34,848 bases of DNA, taken from NCBI GenBank assembly GCA_900314125.1, contig OMUD01000170.1, positions 1 through 34,848 of the forward strand, in the 5' to 3' direction. A model generated the notes under the pieces. The model had not been told where the DNA came from. It searched no databases and saw nothing but the letters and a program-made list of their open reading frames with translations. A program made the position numbers and the translations under genes. Positions within the stretch are counted from its first letter, which is position 1. Each line of letters opens with the position of its first letter. Below, piece by piece: positions 8,499-17,100 of the stretch. The DNA comes from an uncultured Prevotellaceae bacterium. Lineage in GTDB: Bacteria; Bacteroidota; Bacteroidia; Bacteroidales; Bacteroidaceae.

Positions 8499-10658
8499 AT
8501 GGTTGTTTGTATTGCGGAAAAACCAAGTGTGGCCAGGGATATTGCCCGTATTCTTGGAGCAGACCATAATATGGGAGGATTCCTCGAAGGAAATGGATAT
8601 CAGGTGACTTGGACATTCGGACATCTATGTGAACTGAAAGCACCAGATGAATATACTGATGAATGGAAAAGATGGTCGGTGTTTTCCCTTCCTATGATTC
8701 CTAATAAATTTGGAATCCGCCTCAAGGAAGATGACGGGGTGAAGAAGCAGTTTAATGTCATACAAACCATTATGTCGAAGGCTGAGATGGTTATCAACTG
8801 TGGGGATGCTGGTCAGGAAGGTGAACTTATCCAAAGATGGGTGATGCAGAAAGCACAGGTCAAATGCCCAGTCAAGCGACTTTGGATTTCTTCTATGACT
8901 GATGAAGCTATCAAGGAGGGATTTAGAAACCTGAAGCCTCAAGATCAATATCAGAATCTGTATTTTGCAGGACTCAGCAGGGCGGTTGGAGATTGGCTTC
9001 TCGGCATGAATTGCACGAGACTTTATACACTGAAATACGGTCATCAAGGACAGGTACTTTCTATTGGGAGGGTACAGACCCCAACGTTGGCTTTGATTGT
9101 AAAGCGACAGTCCGAAATCAATAATTTTGTTCCTGAACCTTATTGGATCCTATCAACTCTTTATCGAAACGTTGTTTTCCAGGCTGTTAAAGGAAAATTT
9201 CTAAAAAAAGAGGAAGGGGAAATGGCCTTGGCAAAAGTGCAAGACAAGGAACTGACCATTAAGTCGATTACGGCGAAAGATGGTAATGAGGCACCACCAA
9301 GACTCTATGACCTGACATCATTGCAGGTGGATTGCAACCGTAAGTTTGGGTATTCTGCAGATCTTACTTTGCAACTCATACAATCCCTATACGAGAAAAA
9401 ATACACCACTTATCCTCGTGTTGATACCACTTTTCTCAGTGATGACATTTATCCCAAGTGTCCGAATATACTCCAAGGAATCAAAGGTTATGAAGTCTTC
9501 ACACAGCCATTGTATGGACAGAAACTGCCTAAGAGGAAGAAAGTATTCGATTCATCGAAAGTAACGGATCACCATGCCATTATCCCAACTGGACAACCCG
9601 CGCAGAATCTCACGGATATGGAGCGCAATGTATATGACCTCGTCACAAGGGCCTTCATTGCAGCCTTCTATCCTGATTGCAAATTCAAGACGACTACTGT
9701 CATGTCAGATGTGGATGGTGTGGAATTTAAGGCCACTGGCAAGGTGATTGTCAGTCCGGGATGGAGAGCAATTTACCCTAAAACAACCAATCAGGATAAT
9801 CATGATGCCGATAATCTTGAGAGTAAGGCAAATGAAGAACAAAAAGAACAGACGCTGCCCGATTTCACAGTGGGAGAACATGGACCTCATTCACCCCAAC
9901 TTTTGGAAAAACAGACCACACCACCGCCATACTATACTGAAGCTACATTGCTGAGGGCTATGGAAACGGCTGGAAAGTCTGTGGAAGATGAGGAGTTGAG
10001 GGATGCATTGAAAGAAAATGGCATTGGAAGACCTTCAACCAGAGCTGCAATTATTGAAACCCTTTTCAAAAGGCGATATATAAAAAGGGAAAGAAAGCGG
10101 ATTGTCGCGACACCTACAGGAATTGAGCTCATTGGCATCATTCATGAGGAATTGCTGAAAAGTGCGGAATTGACAGGAATTTGGGAAAAGAAGTTGCGAG
10201 AAATAGAAAAGGGAACATACAATCCCCAAGTCTTCATTAACGAACTGAAAGACATGGTTAAAACGATTGTAAACACCGTGAAAGCTGATAACTCCCGTCG
10301 CATGGTGGCTGTCACGCTTCAGGAAGCTCCAAAATCTAAAGGCACGAAAGGAACCGCAAAGAAGAAAACGGAAATAAAGGAAGGGCAGGCCAAACCTGAG
10401 CAAGTGGTGGCAGGATTCAAACCGAAAACTAAAAATACTACGGATATATCCTCTAAAACCAATAAGTCTGCTGAGAAATCGAAAAAAGTCAAAGCTGCCG
10501 ACTCTTCGGCAAATATTGCTGCTCAAAATCAGCAAAATAATGATGAATGGATTGGACTTCCATGCCCTGTTTGTGGAAAAGGTGTGATTATAAAAGGAAA
10601 AACAGCGTATGGATGTAGCCGGTGGAAAGAAGGATGCCAGTATAGACGACTCTTTTGA
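8499..10658 (+). CDS. topB: DNA topoisomerase III (type IA)
   Basis: Type IA topoisomerase of 719 residues that relaxes or decatenates DNA through a single-strand break. The Toprim domain starts with VVCIAEKPSVARDIA (2-16) and carries the acidic motif NCGDAGQEGELI (100-111). The active-site tyrosine is Tyr305 in TTYPRVDTTFLS. GIGRPSTRAAIIETL marks the later core domain near 508-522. A Lys/Ala-rich linker (about 600-680) connects to a C-terminal single zinc ribbon, CPVC...CSRWKEGCQYRR. The overall plan matches Bacteroidetes TopB, many of which are housekeeping and others plasmid- or ICE-borne; the context here is chromosomal. Transcription most likely comes from the promoter at 6766 and stops at the hairpin at 10680. 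Confidence 0.95.
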   Translation: MVVCIAEKPSVARDIARILGADHNMGGFLEGNGYQVTWTFGHLCELKAPDEYTDEWKRWSVFSLPMIPNKFGIRLKEDDGVKKQFNVIQTIMSKAEMVINCGDAGQEGELIQRWVMQKAQVKCPVKRLWISSMTDEAIKEGFRNLKPQDQYQNLYFAGLSRAVGDWLLGMNCTRLYTLKYGHQGQVLSIGRVQTPTLALIVKRQSEINNFVPEPYWILSTLYRNVVFQAVKGKFLKKEEGEMALAKVQDKELTIKSITAKDGNEAPPRLYDLTSLQVDCNRKFGYSADLTLQLIQSLYEKKYTTYPRVDTTFLSDDIYPKCPNILQGIKGYEVFTQPLYGQKLPKRKKVFDSSKVTDHHAIIPTGQPAQNLTDMERNVYDLVTRAFIAAFYPDCKFKTTTVMSDVDGVEFKATGKVIVSPGWRAIYPKTTNQDNHDADNLESKANEEQKEQTLPDFTVGEHGPHSPQLLEKQTTPPPYYTEATLLRAMETAGKSVEDEELRDALKENGIGRPSTRAAIIETLFKRRYIKRERKRIVATPTGIELIGIIHEELLKSAELTGIWEKKLREIEKGTYNPQVFINELKDMVKTIVNTVKADNSRRMVAVTLQEAPKSKGTKGTAKKKTEIKEGQAKPEQVVAGFKPKTKNTTDISSKTNKSAEKSKKVKAADSSANIAAQNQQNNDEWIGLPCPVCGKGVIIKGKTAYGCSRWKEGCQYRRLF

Positions 10659-10679
10659 TTTGATTACCCCCAAAATAAT

Positions 10680-10725
10680 CATGAAAGCCAATGCTGTTAA
10701 CAAAGCATTGGCTTTCATGTTTTTT
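10680..10725 (+). terminator. Intrinsic terminator of topB, probably bidirectional
   Basis: A perfect 16-bp stem (CATGAAAGCCAATGCT, 10680-10695, with AGCATTGGCTTTCATG, 10704-10719) closes an 8-nt loop and is followed by six T (10720-10725). On the minus strand the stem lies 30 nt after the permease stop codon and is followed by a weaker T-containing stretch (GATTATTTT), so it may also end the efflux operon. Confidence 0.92.
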
Positions 10726-10748
10726 CTTGATTTTCGGTTTGAAGGCTA

Positions 10749-11966
10749 TTATTCGTAACGGATTGCCTCTATAGGGTCCATCCGTGCGGCTTTTTGTGCA
10801 GGGAAATAACCGAACCCAATACCGATGACTGTGCATACAGCAAAGGATACGAAGATGGACCAAAGCGGGATGCTGGCTGGAAGACCGAATTGGGCACATA
10901 GCAGGGTGCCTAACCATCCGATCAAGATACCTAAGATACCACCTGTGATACTGATTAAAACGGATTCTATCAAAAACTGATTGCTGATGTCTATGCCTCT
11001 CGCGCCAACCGACATGCGCAAGCCAATCTCTTTCGTGCGCTCGGTCACTGAAACCAACATGATGTTCATGATGCCGATTCCTGCCACGAGAAGAGAGAAG
11101 GCAGCGGCAACTACCAAAATAATTGTGATGGTGTCCATGGTCGAAGACATGGTTTCCATCATCTCTTGCTGACTGCGGATTGTGAAGTCATCCACATCTT
11201 CGCTTTTGATTTCATGCGATTCACGAAGGGTCGCTGTCAATTCATCGATGGCATCATCGGTCAGTTCCTCGGTGATGGCTGAACAGTTGATGGATGAATA
11301 ATAAGTCTGAGCCAGGATGCGCTTCATCACAGTGGTGTAGGGAGCGATCATCACGTTGTCCTGGTCCATGCCCCAGGAGTTGTAGCCTTTCGATTTCAAG
11401 ACACCTACGATGCGCATTGGGATGGATTTGAAACGGATGGTTTTGCCTACGGGGTCACTGCCATCGGGAAACAACTCATCCACAATCGTCTTACCGACCA
11501 CACACACTTTAGCACTTTTCTTGATGTCTTCCTCTGTGAAATAGTCGCCGTCCTGGATGTCCCACAACTTGATTCGCAAATAGTCTATGCCTTCGCCATA
11601 CATGCTGGTCGTCGTGTTGTTGGCGCCATAGATTGCCTGACCCGAGGAGGTCACTTCTGGGGAGACATAGGTCACGTATTTCTTGTTTTTCTCTATCAGT
11701 TCATAGTCTTTCTGCTTCAGAGTCTGCATGGCTGAAGGGTCCTGACGGACGCCACCACGCATCTCAGCGCCTGGGCGGATCATGATCACGTTGGTTCCCA
11801 TTTGAGCGATGTTGGCTCGAACACTTTCCTTGGAACCTTGGCCTATAGCCATCATAATGATCACTGCGGCCACACCAATGATAATGCCGAGCATCGACAG
11901 GAACGAACGGAATTTGTTGCTGGCAATGGCGCGTAAGGCTACTTTGAATAAATTGAGTATGCTCAT
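10749..11966 (-). CDS. MacB-type ABC transporter permease
   Basis: Inner-membrane permease of 405 residues of the MacB/FtsX family. It has an N-terminal transmembrane helix within NKFRSFLSMLGIIIGVAAVI (18-37), a large periplasmic MacB_PCD domain (about 45-275) and three C-terminal helices (about 280-400). The motif RTKEIGLRMSVGA lies between the second and third helices and the C-terminus ends in ARMDPIEAIRYE, both typical. Unlike E. coli MacB the ATPase is a separate gene, 27 nt upstream. With that ATPase, the lipoprotein adaptor and the TolC-like channel it forms a mechanotransmission-type tripartite pump. Substrates in the family include macrolides, peptides, siderophores and lipoproteins; the sequence does not tell which. 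Confidence 0.92.
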   Translation of the reverse strand: MSILNLFKVALRAIASNKFRSFLSMLGIIIGVAAVIIMMAIGQGSKESVRANIAQMGTNVIMIRPGAEMRGGVRQDPSAMQTLKQKDYELIEKNKKYVTYVSPEVTSSGQAIYGANNTTTSMYGEGIDYLRIKLWDIQDGDYFTEEDIKKSAKVCVVGKTIVDELFPDGSDPVGKTIRFKSIPMRIVGVLKSKGYNSWGMDQDNVMIAPYTTVMKRILAQTYYSSINCSAITEELTDDAIDELTATLRESHEIKSEDVDDFTIRSQQEMMETMSSTMDTITIILVVAAAFSLLVAGIGIMNIMLVSVTERTKEIGLRMSVGARGIDISNQFLIESVLISITGGILGILIGWLGTLLCAQFGLPASIPLWSIFVSFAVCTVIGIGFGYFPAQKAARMDPIEAIRYE

Positions 11967-11993
11967 CTGGTCATGTCTTTGAATTGGAGAAAA

Positions 11994-12761
11994 TTAGTCG
12001 TCCTGTGGTGCTGGAAGGCTGGCTAAGGCGTCAGCAGCAGAGAGGATGTTGTTGTTTACTACGTCTTCTCGGATTTTGCCATCACGGAGGTTGATGTTGC
12101 GGGAGGAGTATTTGGCGATGTCTGGATTGTGAGTCACAAATATGATGGTGCGACCTTGGTGGTAAAGCTCTTGAAACAACACCAGCATCTCAAACGAAGT
12201 ACGGGTGTCAAGGTTACCGGTTGCCTCGTCAGCCAATACCACAGCGGGGTCGTTCACTAATGCGCGGGCGATGGCCACACGTTGCATCTGACCACCTGAC
12301 ATCTGGTTCGATTTGTGCTCAAGGCGGTCACCCAAACCTACAGCCTGCAATGCTTTAATAGCAGCTTCACGACGTTGGGCGGCATTATATTTCTTGTTGT
12401 ACATCAATGGGAGCTCAACATTCTCTACAGCTGTCGTCTTTGGGAGCAAATTGTAATTCTGGAATACAAAACCAATCTTGCGGTTGCGAAGTTTGGCTCG
12501 TTGCGATTTCGACATCTTTCTCACAGGAGTGCCATCAAGGAAATATTCGCCTGAGGTGGGGGTGTCAAGACATCCTAACTGATTCAGCAATGTGGATTTG
12601 CCGGAACCAGAGGTGCCCATAATGGTCACAAACTCACCCTCGTATATCTTGAAACTCACGCCACGGAGGGCTTTCACCGTTTCGTCGCCTACCTTGAAAT
12701 AGCGCTTCACATTCTGAAGCTCTATCACAACTTTGCGGCTGTCTTCTTTCTTTTCTTCCAT
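11994..12761 (-). CDS. MacB-type ABC transporter ATP-binding protein
   Basis: Cytoplasmic ATPase of 255 residues, LolD/MacB subgroup. Walker A GTSGSGKST at 49-57, Q-loop Gln101, signature MSGGQ at 154-158, Walker B VVLADE at 174-179 and switch His211 are all intact. I chose the ATG at 12761-12759. The open frame runs 74 codons further upstream to 12983, but that part overlaps the end of the adaptor gene, is low in family similarity and is Thr/Ala/Lys-rich out-of-frame translation of the Asn/Gly-rich adaptor tail. It lies 52 nt after the adaptor and 27 nt before the permease. Confidence 0.93.
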   Translation of the reverse strand: MEEKKEDSRKVVIELQNVKRYFKVGDETVKALRGVSFKIYEGEFVTIMGTSGSGKSTLLNQLGCLDTPTSGEYFLDGTPVRKMSKSQRAKLRNRKIGFVFQNYNLLPKTTAVENVELPLMYNKKYNAAQRREAAIKALQAVGLGDRLEHKSNQMSGGQMQRVAIARALVNDPAVVLADEATGNLDTRTSFEMLVLFQELYHQGRTIIFVTHNPDIAKYSSRNINLRDGKIREDVVNNNILSAADALASLPAPQDD

Positions 12762-12813
12762 CGTTTGTCGGTTGAGGAGGATAACTTGAAGTGATATGTT
12801 CTCAGGCAAGAAA

Positions 12814-14322
12814 TTATCTCGACGGACGGTTTTGGTTGTTGCCGCCGCCTTGGTTGCCACCATTGCCATTTGCGTTGCCTCTTCTGTTCGAATTTGGACG
12901 GCGAGGCATGAATGGGTTGTTGTTCTGCGCCTCACCTTCTGTGGCTTCCTGCATGATGTTGAATTCTGTGATGATCTCATCACCCTCTTTCAAGCCTGAC
13001 AGAATTTCGGTTATAGTGCCGTTTGTGCTACCTACTTTCACTGGTATGGCTTTGAACTCATTACCTTGCTTTGTCCATACTTTCTGATCGCCTTCACAGT
13101 CGGATATGCTTTCACCATCCATAAGCAATGTCTCATTTGGGGCGAAACGGAGGGCTTTTGATGGAATCGCCAATACGTCGAATTTCTCCATCGTGAAGAT
13201 CGTCACATTGGCGGTCAGGCCCGGCTTTAACTTCAAATCGTCATTTGGTGCGGAAATCACAACCTCGTAGGTCACCACATTGCTTTCTGTCGTGGCTTCC
13301 TGGCGGACCTGAGTCACACCGCCTTGAAACACATCATCGGGAAAGGCATCAACGGTAAAGGTCACACGCTGACCTTCTTTCACGCCACCGATATCTGCCT
13401 CGTCAACTTTGGCAATCACTCGCATGTCGGTCAGGTCCTGTGCTAAGATGAAAAGGGTAGGGGTGGTCATTGCGGCTGCAACCGTCTGACCTTCTTCCAC
13501 TTCCTTACTCAAGACGATACCATCGATTGGAGAGGTGATAGTGGCATAGCCGAGGTTGGTGTGGGCTTTGCTCACGTTCTGCTTCTGAACTTCTACCTGT
13601 TGGCGAGCCTGCTCTGCCTGGCTGACCGACTGGTCGTACGACAGACGGGCCTGATTCACATTCTCTTTAGCCTGGTTGTTTGATGTCTGAGTGCCGTTGT
13701 AGCTCTGTTGGGCTTGGTTCATGCTTTGGATGGCATTGTTGTAGCTCTGCTGTGCATTATTCAATGACTGCTGAGCCTGCTCATAGTCGTTGGCCGAAAT
13801 CAAGCCTTTCTGGAACAATGTGCTGTAACGATTGTAGTTCTTCTGGGCTATTTCCACATCTTTCTTTGTGAATTCCACGTTCTTACGTGCCAATTCGAGG
13901 TTTCGCTTTGCCAACTCCAAGTCTTTGTTCGACAATTCAAAGTTATTCATCGTGATGTCCAGGTTCTTCGAAGCTGCATCGATGCTCTTGTTCTGGTAAT
14001 TGTGGGTGCTCACTGCGCTGGCCAGGTTGCTTTCTGCCGACACTAATTCAGAACTGAGGTTTGTCCGATCTAATTCTGCCATGATATCACCCTTGTGGAC
14101 ATAACTATTGTAGTCAACGTATATCTTGCTGATAATACCGGATACCTGGGTGCCGACTTCTACTTTGGTAACAGGTTCTATTGTACCTGTGGCGGTCACA
14201 CTGGTCGAGAGATTAGTCTTCTCTGCTTTGGCACTGCTGTAGGTCACTTTCTGCTCACTCTGACAGGCCATCATGCCTGCTGCCAGTATGCATAATAAGG
14301 TTGTTTGCTTGATTGTTTTCAT
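12814..14322 (-). CDS. MacA/HlyD-type periplasmic adaptor lipoprotein
   Basis: Membrane-fusion protein of 502 residues linking the MacB-like permease to the TolC-like channel. The chosen ATG (14322-14320) gives a lipoprotein signal MKTIKQTTLLCILAAGMMAC with Cys20; an upstream in-frame ATG at 14373 would overlap tolC. A barrel-sandwich half (VTATGTIEPVTKVEVGTQVSG) leads to a very long alpha-hairpin rich in Asn, Gln, Lys and Glu (about 85-260, repeats such as ELAKRNLELARKNVEFTKKD). The returning lipoyl half (ATITSPIDGIVLSKEVEEGQ), a beta-barrel and membrane-proximal domain follow. The last 35 or so residues are an Asn/Gly/Arg-rich tail. It starts 25 nt after the tolC-like gene. Confidence 0.92.
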   Translation of the reverse strand: MKTIKQTTLLCILAAGMMACQSEQKVTYSSAKAEKTNLSTSVTATGTIEPVTKVEVGTQVSGIISKIYVDYNSYVHKGDIMAELDRTNLSSELVSAESNLASAVSTHNYQNKSIDAASKNLDITMNNFELSNKDLELAKRNLELARKNVEFTKKDVEIAQKNYNRYSTLFQKGLISANDYEQAQQSLNNAQQSYNNAIQSMNQAQQSYNGTQTSNNQAKENVNQARLSYDQSVSQAEQARQQVEVQKQNVSKAHTNLGYATITSPIDGIVLSKEVEEGQTVAAAMTTPTLFILAQDLTDMRVIAKVDEADIGGVKEGQRVTFTVDAFPDDVFQGGVTQVRQEATTESNVVTYEVVISAPNDDLKLKPGLTANVTIFTMEKFDVLAIPSKALRFAPNETLLMDGESISDCEGDQKVWTKQGNEFKAIPVKVGSTNGTITEILSGLKEGDEIITEFNIMQEATEGEAQNNNPFMPRRPNSNRRGNANGNGGNQGGGNNQNRPSR

Positions 14323-14347
14323 ATTTGGAAGCTTGTTTAGTCTGTTT

Positions 14348-15706
14348 TTATAAGCGCATCTCATAACCTTCATAGAATTTCAATAAGGCGATGTTCAGCA
14401 AGGCGGTGTATTTCGATTGCAGCAGTTGCTGCTTGGCTTGAATCAGGTTGTTCTTGCCTGTGATGAGCTCGGCTATGTTCTTCAATCCCACATTGAACTG
14501 AGCGTCGAGTAATTCATAGCTGGCTTCATTGCTGGCCAAGTTCGATTTTGCATAGATGTATTGCTGCTGAGCGTTCTTTGCGTTCAGCCAGTAGGTCTCT
14601 ATTTGGGAGTATAGGGCTTGCTCAGCGTTTTGTAAATCCAACTCGCTGTTTTGCTGAGACAACTTGGCACGCGTCACGTTGGTCTTGTTCTGCTTCCCGT
14701 CGAAGATAGGGACTGACACGGAAAGGCCAAGCGAGTTGTTCATGTTGTTTTTAAGCTGGGTGAAGATGGCGTCGTCGGAAGCGCTGCTGTTGCTGCTGCC
14801 TATACCGGCCATCAGGCTGATTGTAGGGTAATAACCCCGCTTGGCGATGCTCAAGTCAATCTTCGATGATTCCACATTCAATTCTGCCGCGTTGATCTCG
14901 GGACGGAGCGAACGGGCAGCATTGTAAACGTCTCTTTTCGAAGGGAGAGGGGTGAGCACCTGTGAATCATCTATCGTTGGGATGGCCACATCGAATTGAT
15001 CCAACATGGCCAGTTCCAAGAGCTGCTTCAGCTGGAGTTTTGTGGTGGATAACTGTACCTCGGAGTTCACCACATTATATTCGTCTTGGCTCAGTTGAGC
15101 TTCCATTTGAGCTAAGTCGGCACGGGCAAGGCTGCCGACCTCCACCATTTCTTTAGCACGGTCACGCTGAACCTTTGCCCCTTCTGCGATTTCTTTGTTT
15201 ACTTTCACGGCTTCATCTTGGTACAGAATCTGAACATAATAATTCACAATCTGTTCCTGGATGCTGTTGGCAGTCTCCTGGATATTCTGTTCGGCTATCT
15301 CGGTCGATAATCTGTTTTTCTTCACATTCTGTTGAAGAATGCCACCATTCCAAACTGTCCAGTTGGCATTGATGCCGTAACTGCCGTTATAACTAACCTC
15401 GTTCGAGGAACTGGTGAACGTACCGCCACTCAGGTTTACGGTAGATTCACTGAACGGACGCCACGACACGTTCTGGTTCGTAGAGGCGGACAACGTCGGA
15501 AGCAAGGATGAGCGGGATTGTTCCAATTCTGCTTCCGACTGTGACTTCGAGATGATGCTTTTCTGAAGTTGGATGTTGTGCTTCAGCGCATAGTCAATAC
15601 AATTCTGAAGCGTCCATTGGGAGGGATACGACTGTGAATGGACAGAACCGCTGAATCCCCAAATCAATAATGATACGAATAAGAATACTGATTTTCTATA
15701 ATTCAT
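14348..15706 (-). CDS. TolC-family outer membrane efflux protein
   Basis: Outer-membrane channel of 452 residues. It has a signal peptide (MNYRKSVFLFVSLLIWGFSG, cleavage probably near residue 25, SVHSQ|S). Two OEP repeats follow, each with a helical hairpin; the first begins with WTLQNCIDYALKHNIQLQKS, the classic entry motif. LQNAEQALYSQIETYWLNAK and the closing ALLNIALLKFYEGYEMRL belong to the second half. It is the first gene of the four-gene efflux operon (outer-membrane channel, adaptor, ATPase, permease). Its start lies only 59 nt downstream of the RNase P RNA gene, and no exact TAnnTTTG promoter is visible in that gap. Confidence 0.93.
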   Translation of the reverse strand: MNYRKSVFLFVSLLIWGFSGSVHSQSYPSQWTLQNCIDYALKHNIQLQKSIISKSQSEAELEQSRSSLLPTLSASTNQNVSWRPFSESTVNLSGGTFTSSSNEVSYNGSYGINANWTVWNGGILQQNVKKNRLSTEIAEQNIQETANSIQEQIVNYYVQILYQDEAVKVNKEIAEGAKVQRDRAKEMVEVGSLARADLAQMEAQLSQDEYNVVNSEVQLSTTKLQLKQLLELAMLDQFDVAIPTIDDSQVLTPLPSKRDVYNAARSLRPEINAAELNVESSKIDLSIAKRGYYPTISLMAGIGSSNSSASDDAIFTQLKNNMNNSLGLSVSVPIFDGKQNKTNVTRAKLSQQNSELDLQNAEQALYSQIETYWLNAKNAQQQYIYAKSNLASNEASYELLDAQFNVGLKNIAELITGKNNLIQAKQQLLQSKYTALLNIALLKFYEGYEMRL

Positions 15707-15756
15707 ATATAAACAGATTGACAGATGACCGAACGGCGATCTGAGTTGTTGACAAT

Positions 15757-15764
15757 AAAAAAAA
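15757..15764 (-). terminator. T-run ending rnpB
   Basis: A run of eight T on the minus strand directly after the P1 helix of RNase P RNA. The helix is long-range (about 400 nt apart), so termination efficiency is uncertain and read-through into the tolC-like gene is possible. Confidence 0.5.
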
Positions 15765-16176
15765 GAAACAGTTGGCCTGTAAGCCGGGTTTTGTGTCTGA
15801 ACTTGACATCAAAAGAATGGATGTCGTCGTTCAGATGTCTGTCATTTATCTGAACTGTGTGTCACCACACAGCTTTAGCGTTCTACCCCTTGGCTGGGAA
15901 GGGCTACCTTTTTCGGATGGCTAAAGCCATCACACTGCCAATATACATGAACTTGCAGCACCCAAGATGCACAGCCAGTGTGTCACCACACCGCTGGTGG
16001 GCTCTTACCCCACCTTCTCACCTTTACCTGTCTGGCGACAGGCAGTTCTTTTCTTCTGCATTACTCAACCCTCACGAGCTCCTTCTGATTAGGAAGTGGG
16101 TTGCCCTTGGCTGCCCGGACTTTCCTCAAAACATCACCATGCGGTTTTGTTCAGCGACAGACCGTCCAACTGTTTC
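15765..16176 (-). ncRNA. rnpB: RNase P RNA (bacterial class A)
   Basis: Catalytic RNA of RNase P, which trims tRNA 5' leaders, about 412 nt long. The transcript's 5' end GAAACAGTTGG (16166-16176) pairs with its 3' end CCAACTGTTTC (15765-15775), forming helix P1. The near-universal GAGGAAAGTCCGGGC lies at 16113-16127 in the 5' part. GGGGTAAGAGCCCACC (about 15997-16012) and the 3' block AACCCGGCTTACAGGC (about 15777-15792) are the other conserved pieces. Eight T on the minus strand (15757-15764) follow P1 directly, so P1 plus the T-run could act as the terminator. Ends are placed from P1 and could be off by a few bases. Confidence 0.95.
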
Positions 16177-16181
16177 TTTTG

Positions 16182-16189
16182 CAAAAATA
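16182..16189 (-). promoter_or_regulatory. Predicted -7 element of rnpB
   Basis: Minus-strand TATTTTTG matches TAnnTTTG exactly and lies 6 nt before the first base of helix P1, the right distance for a transcription start at the RNA's 5' end. No clear -33 TTTG is visible. Confidence 0.6.
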
Positions 16190-16210
16190 TAAAATATTTT
16201 TGTTTTTAAG

Positions 16211-16232
16211 ACCTTTTTGGGAGAAAAAAGGT
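16211..16232. repeat. Inverted repeat between trmD terminator and rnpB promoter
   Basis: ACCTTTTT (16211-16218) and AAAAAGGT (16225-16232) can form an 8-bp hairpin with a 6-nt loop. On neither strand is it followed by a T-run, so it is not an ordinary terminator. It lies 20-40 bp upstream of the rnpB -7 element and might be an upstream control site. Confidence 0.4.
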
Positions 16233-16247
16233 TTAATCTAAACAACA

Positions 16248-16280
16248 AAAATCCGCATTTTAAGAAATGATGCGGATTTT
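16248..16280 (-). terminator. Intrinsic terminator of trmD
   Basis: The 11-bp stem AAAATCCGCAT (16248-16258) / ATGCGGATTTT (16270-16280) has an 11-nt loop. On the minus strand it lies 35 nt after the trmD stop and runs straight into a T-rich tail (TTTTTGTTGTTT). It separates the trmD transcript from rnpB. Confidence 0.85.
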
Positions 16281-16315
16281 ATTGGGATAAAGAAGAATGA
16301 CCGAGCATTTTGTGT

Positions 16316-17014
16316 TTACTCTGACAACAAGTCGGGACGAAGACGACGGGTACGTTCCATGGCCATCTGAAGTTCCCATTCCCGGATTTTCTTCGGATCA
16401 CCACACAATAGGATTTCTGGCACGTCACCGAAACCTTCATAATGTGCAGGACGTGTGTAGATTGGAGGGGCAAGCAAGTTGTCTTGGAAACAGTCGTCAA
16501 GGGCTGCCTGAGAATCACCGATGGCACCTGGTATCACACGTACAATGGCGTCTGTCATCACAGCTGCGGGCAACTCACCTCCAGAAAGCACGTAGTCACC
16601 AATCGACACCTCATGGGTGATGAGCTTCTCGCGGATGCGGTGGTCAATACCCTTGTAGTGCCCACAGAGAATGATGATGTTCTTCAATTGGGAAAGCTCA
16701 TTGGCCATTGGCTGGTTGAATTGTTTTCCGTCTGGGCTCGTGTAGATGATGGCGTCGTAGCTTTCGCCTTTATCTTCCATCAACTTGTCTTGTAGGCTTT
16801 TGATACAGTCGGCAATCGGCTGTATTTGCATGATCATCCCTGAACCGCCGCCAAATGGATAGTCGTCAACTCGATTGTGTTTGTCTTTCGTATAGTCGCG
16901 AAGATTATGGATGTTGATCTCAACCAAACCTTGCTTCCTCGCTCTGCCCACGATGCTTTCTGATAAGAAACCTTCAAACATCTCGGGAAGAACCGTTATG
17001 ATGTCTATCTGCAT
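16316..17014 (-). CDS. trmD: tRNA (guanine-37-N1)-methyltransferase TrmD
   Basis: SPOUT-class methyltransferase of 232 residues that makes m1G37 in tRNAs and so prevents frameshifting. The start [31 protein letters not shown] (53-63), the knot motifs [11 protein letters not shown] (116-126) and [14 protein letters not shown] (137-150), and YTRPAHYEG (186-194) are all family signatures. The length is slightly under that of E. coli TrmD (255). It is not in the common rpsP-rimM-trmD-rplS operon: upstream is carB (86 nt) and downstream a clear terminator, then rnpB. I see no exact TAnnTTTG site in the 86-nt gap, so it may be co-transcribed with carB. Confidence 0.96.
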   Translation of the reverse strand: MQIDIITVLPEMFEGFLSESIVGRARKQGLVEINIHNLRDYTKDKHNRVDDYPFGGGSGMIMQIQPIADCIKSLQDKLMEDKGESYDAIIYTSPDGKQFNQPMANELSQLKNIIILCGHYKGIDHRIREKLITHEVSIGDYVLSGGELPAAVMTDAIVRVIPGAIGDSQAALDDCFQDNLLAPPIYTRPAHYEGFGDVPEILLCGDPKKIREWELQMAMERTRRLRPDLLSE

Positions 17015-17100
17015 TGACTGTCTGTTTTAATTGGATTTTCTTTGAATTATCTTTGAATGATACAAACTTGCATACTCACTTCTAAGTGATGTCTCTCACG

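Noticed and set aside
10035-10718. 227-codon open frame on the minus strand inside topB
   Set aside because: It is antisense to the strongly conserved topoisomerase core and zinc ribbon, has a Phe/Ser/Arg-biased composition typical of reverse frames, and even runs across the terminator hairpin.
12762-12983. 74-codon N-terminal extension of the ABC ATPase
   Set aside because: It overlaps the adaptor's low-complexity tail in another frame and has no ATPase similarity; the ATG at 12761 gives the standard protein.
13500-14050. Near-repetitive DNA in the adaptor gene, considered as a tandem repeat or CRISPR-like array
   Set aside because: The repetition follows the heptad pattern of a coiled coil at protein level; there are no constant repeats with unique spacers.
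15857-16192. 111-codon plus-strand open frame over the RNase P RNA
   Set aside because: It lies on the complement of rnpB, whose conserved blocks and P1 pairing fully explain the sequence.
17076-17089. Inverted repeat TCACTTCTAAGTGA after carB, considered as a terminator
   Set aside because: The loop is only 2 nt and no T-run follows on the minus strand.
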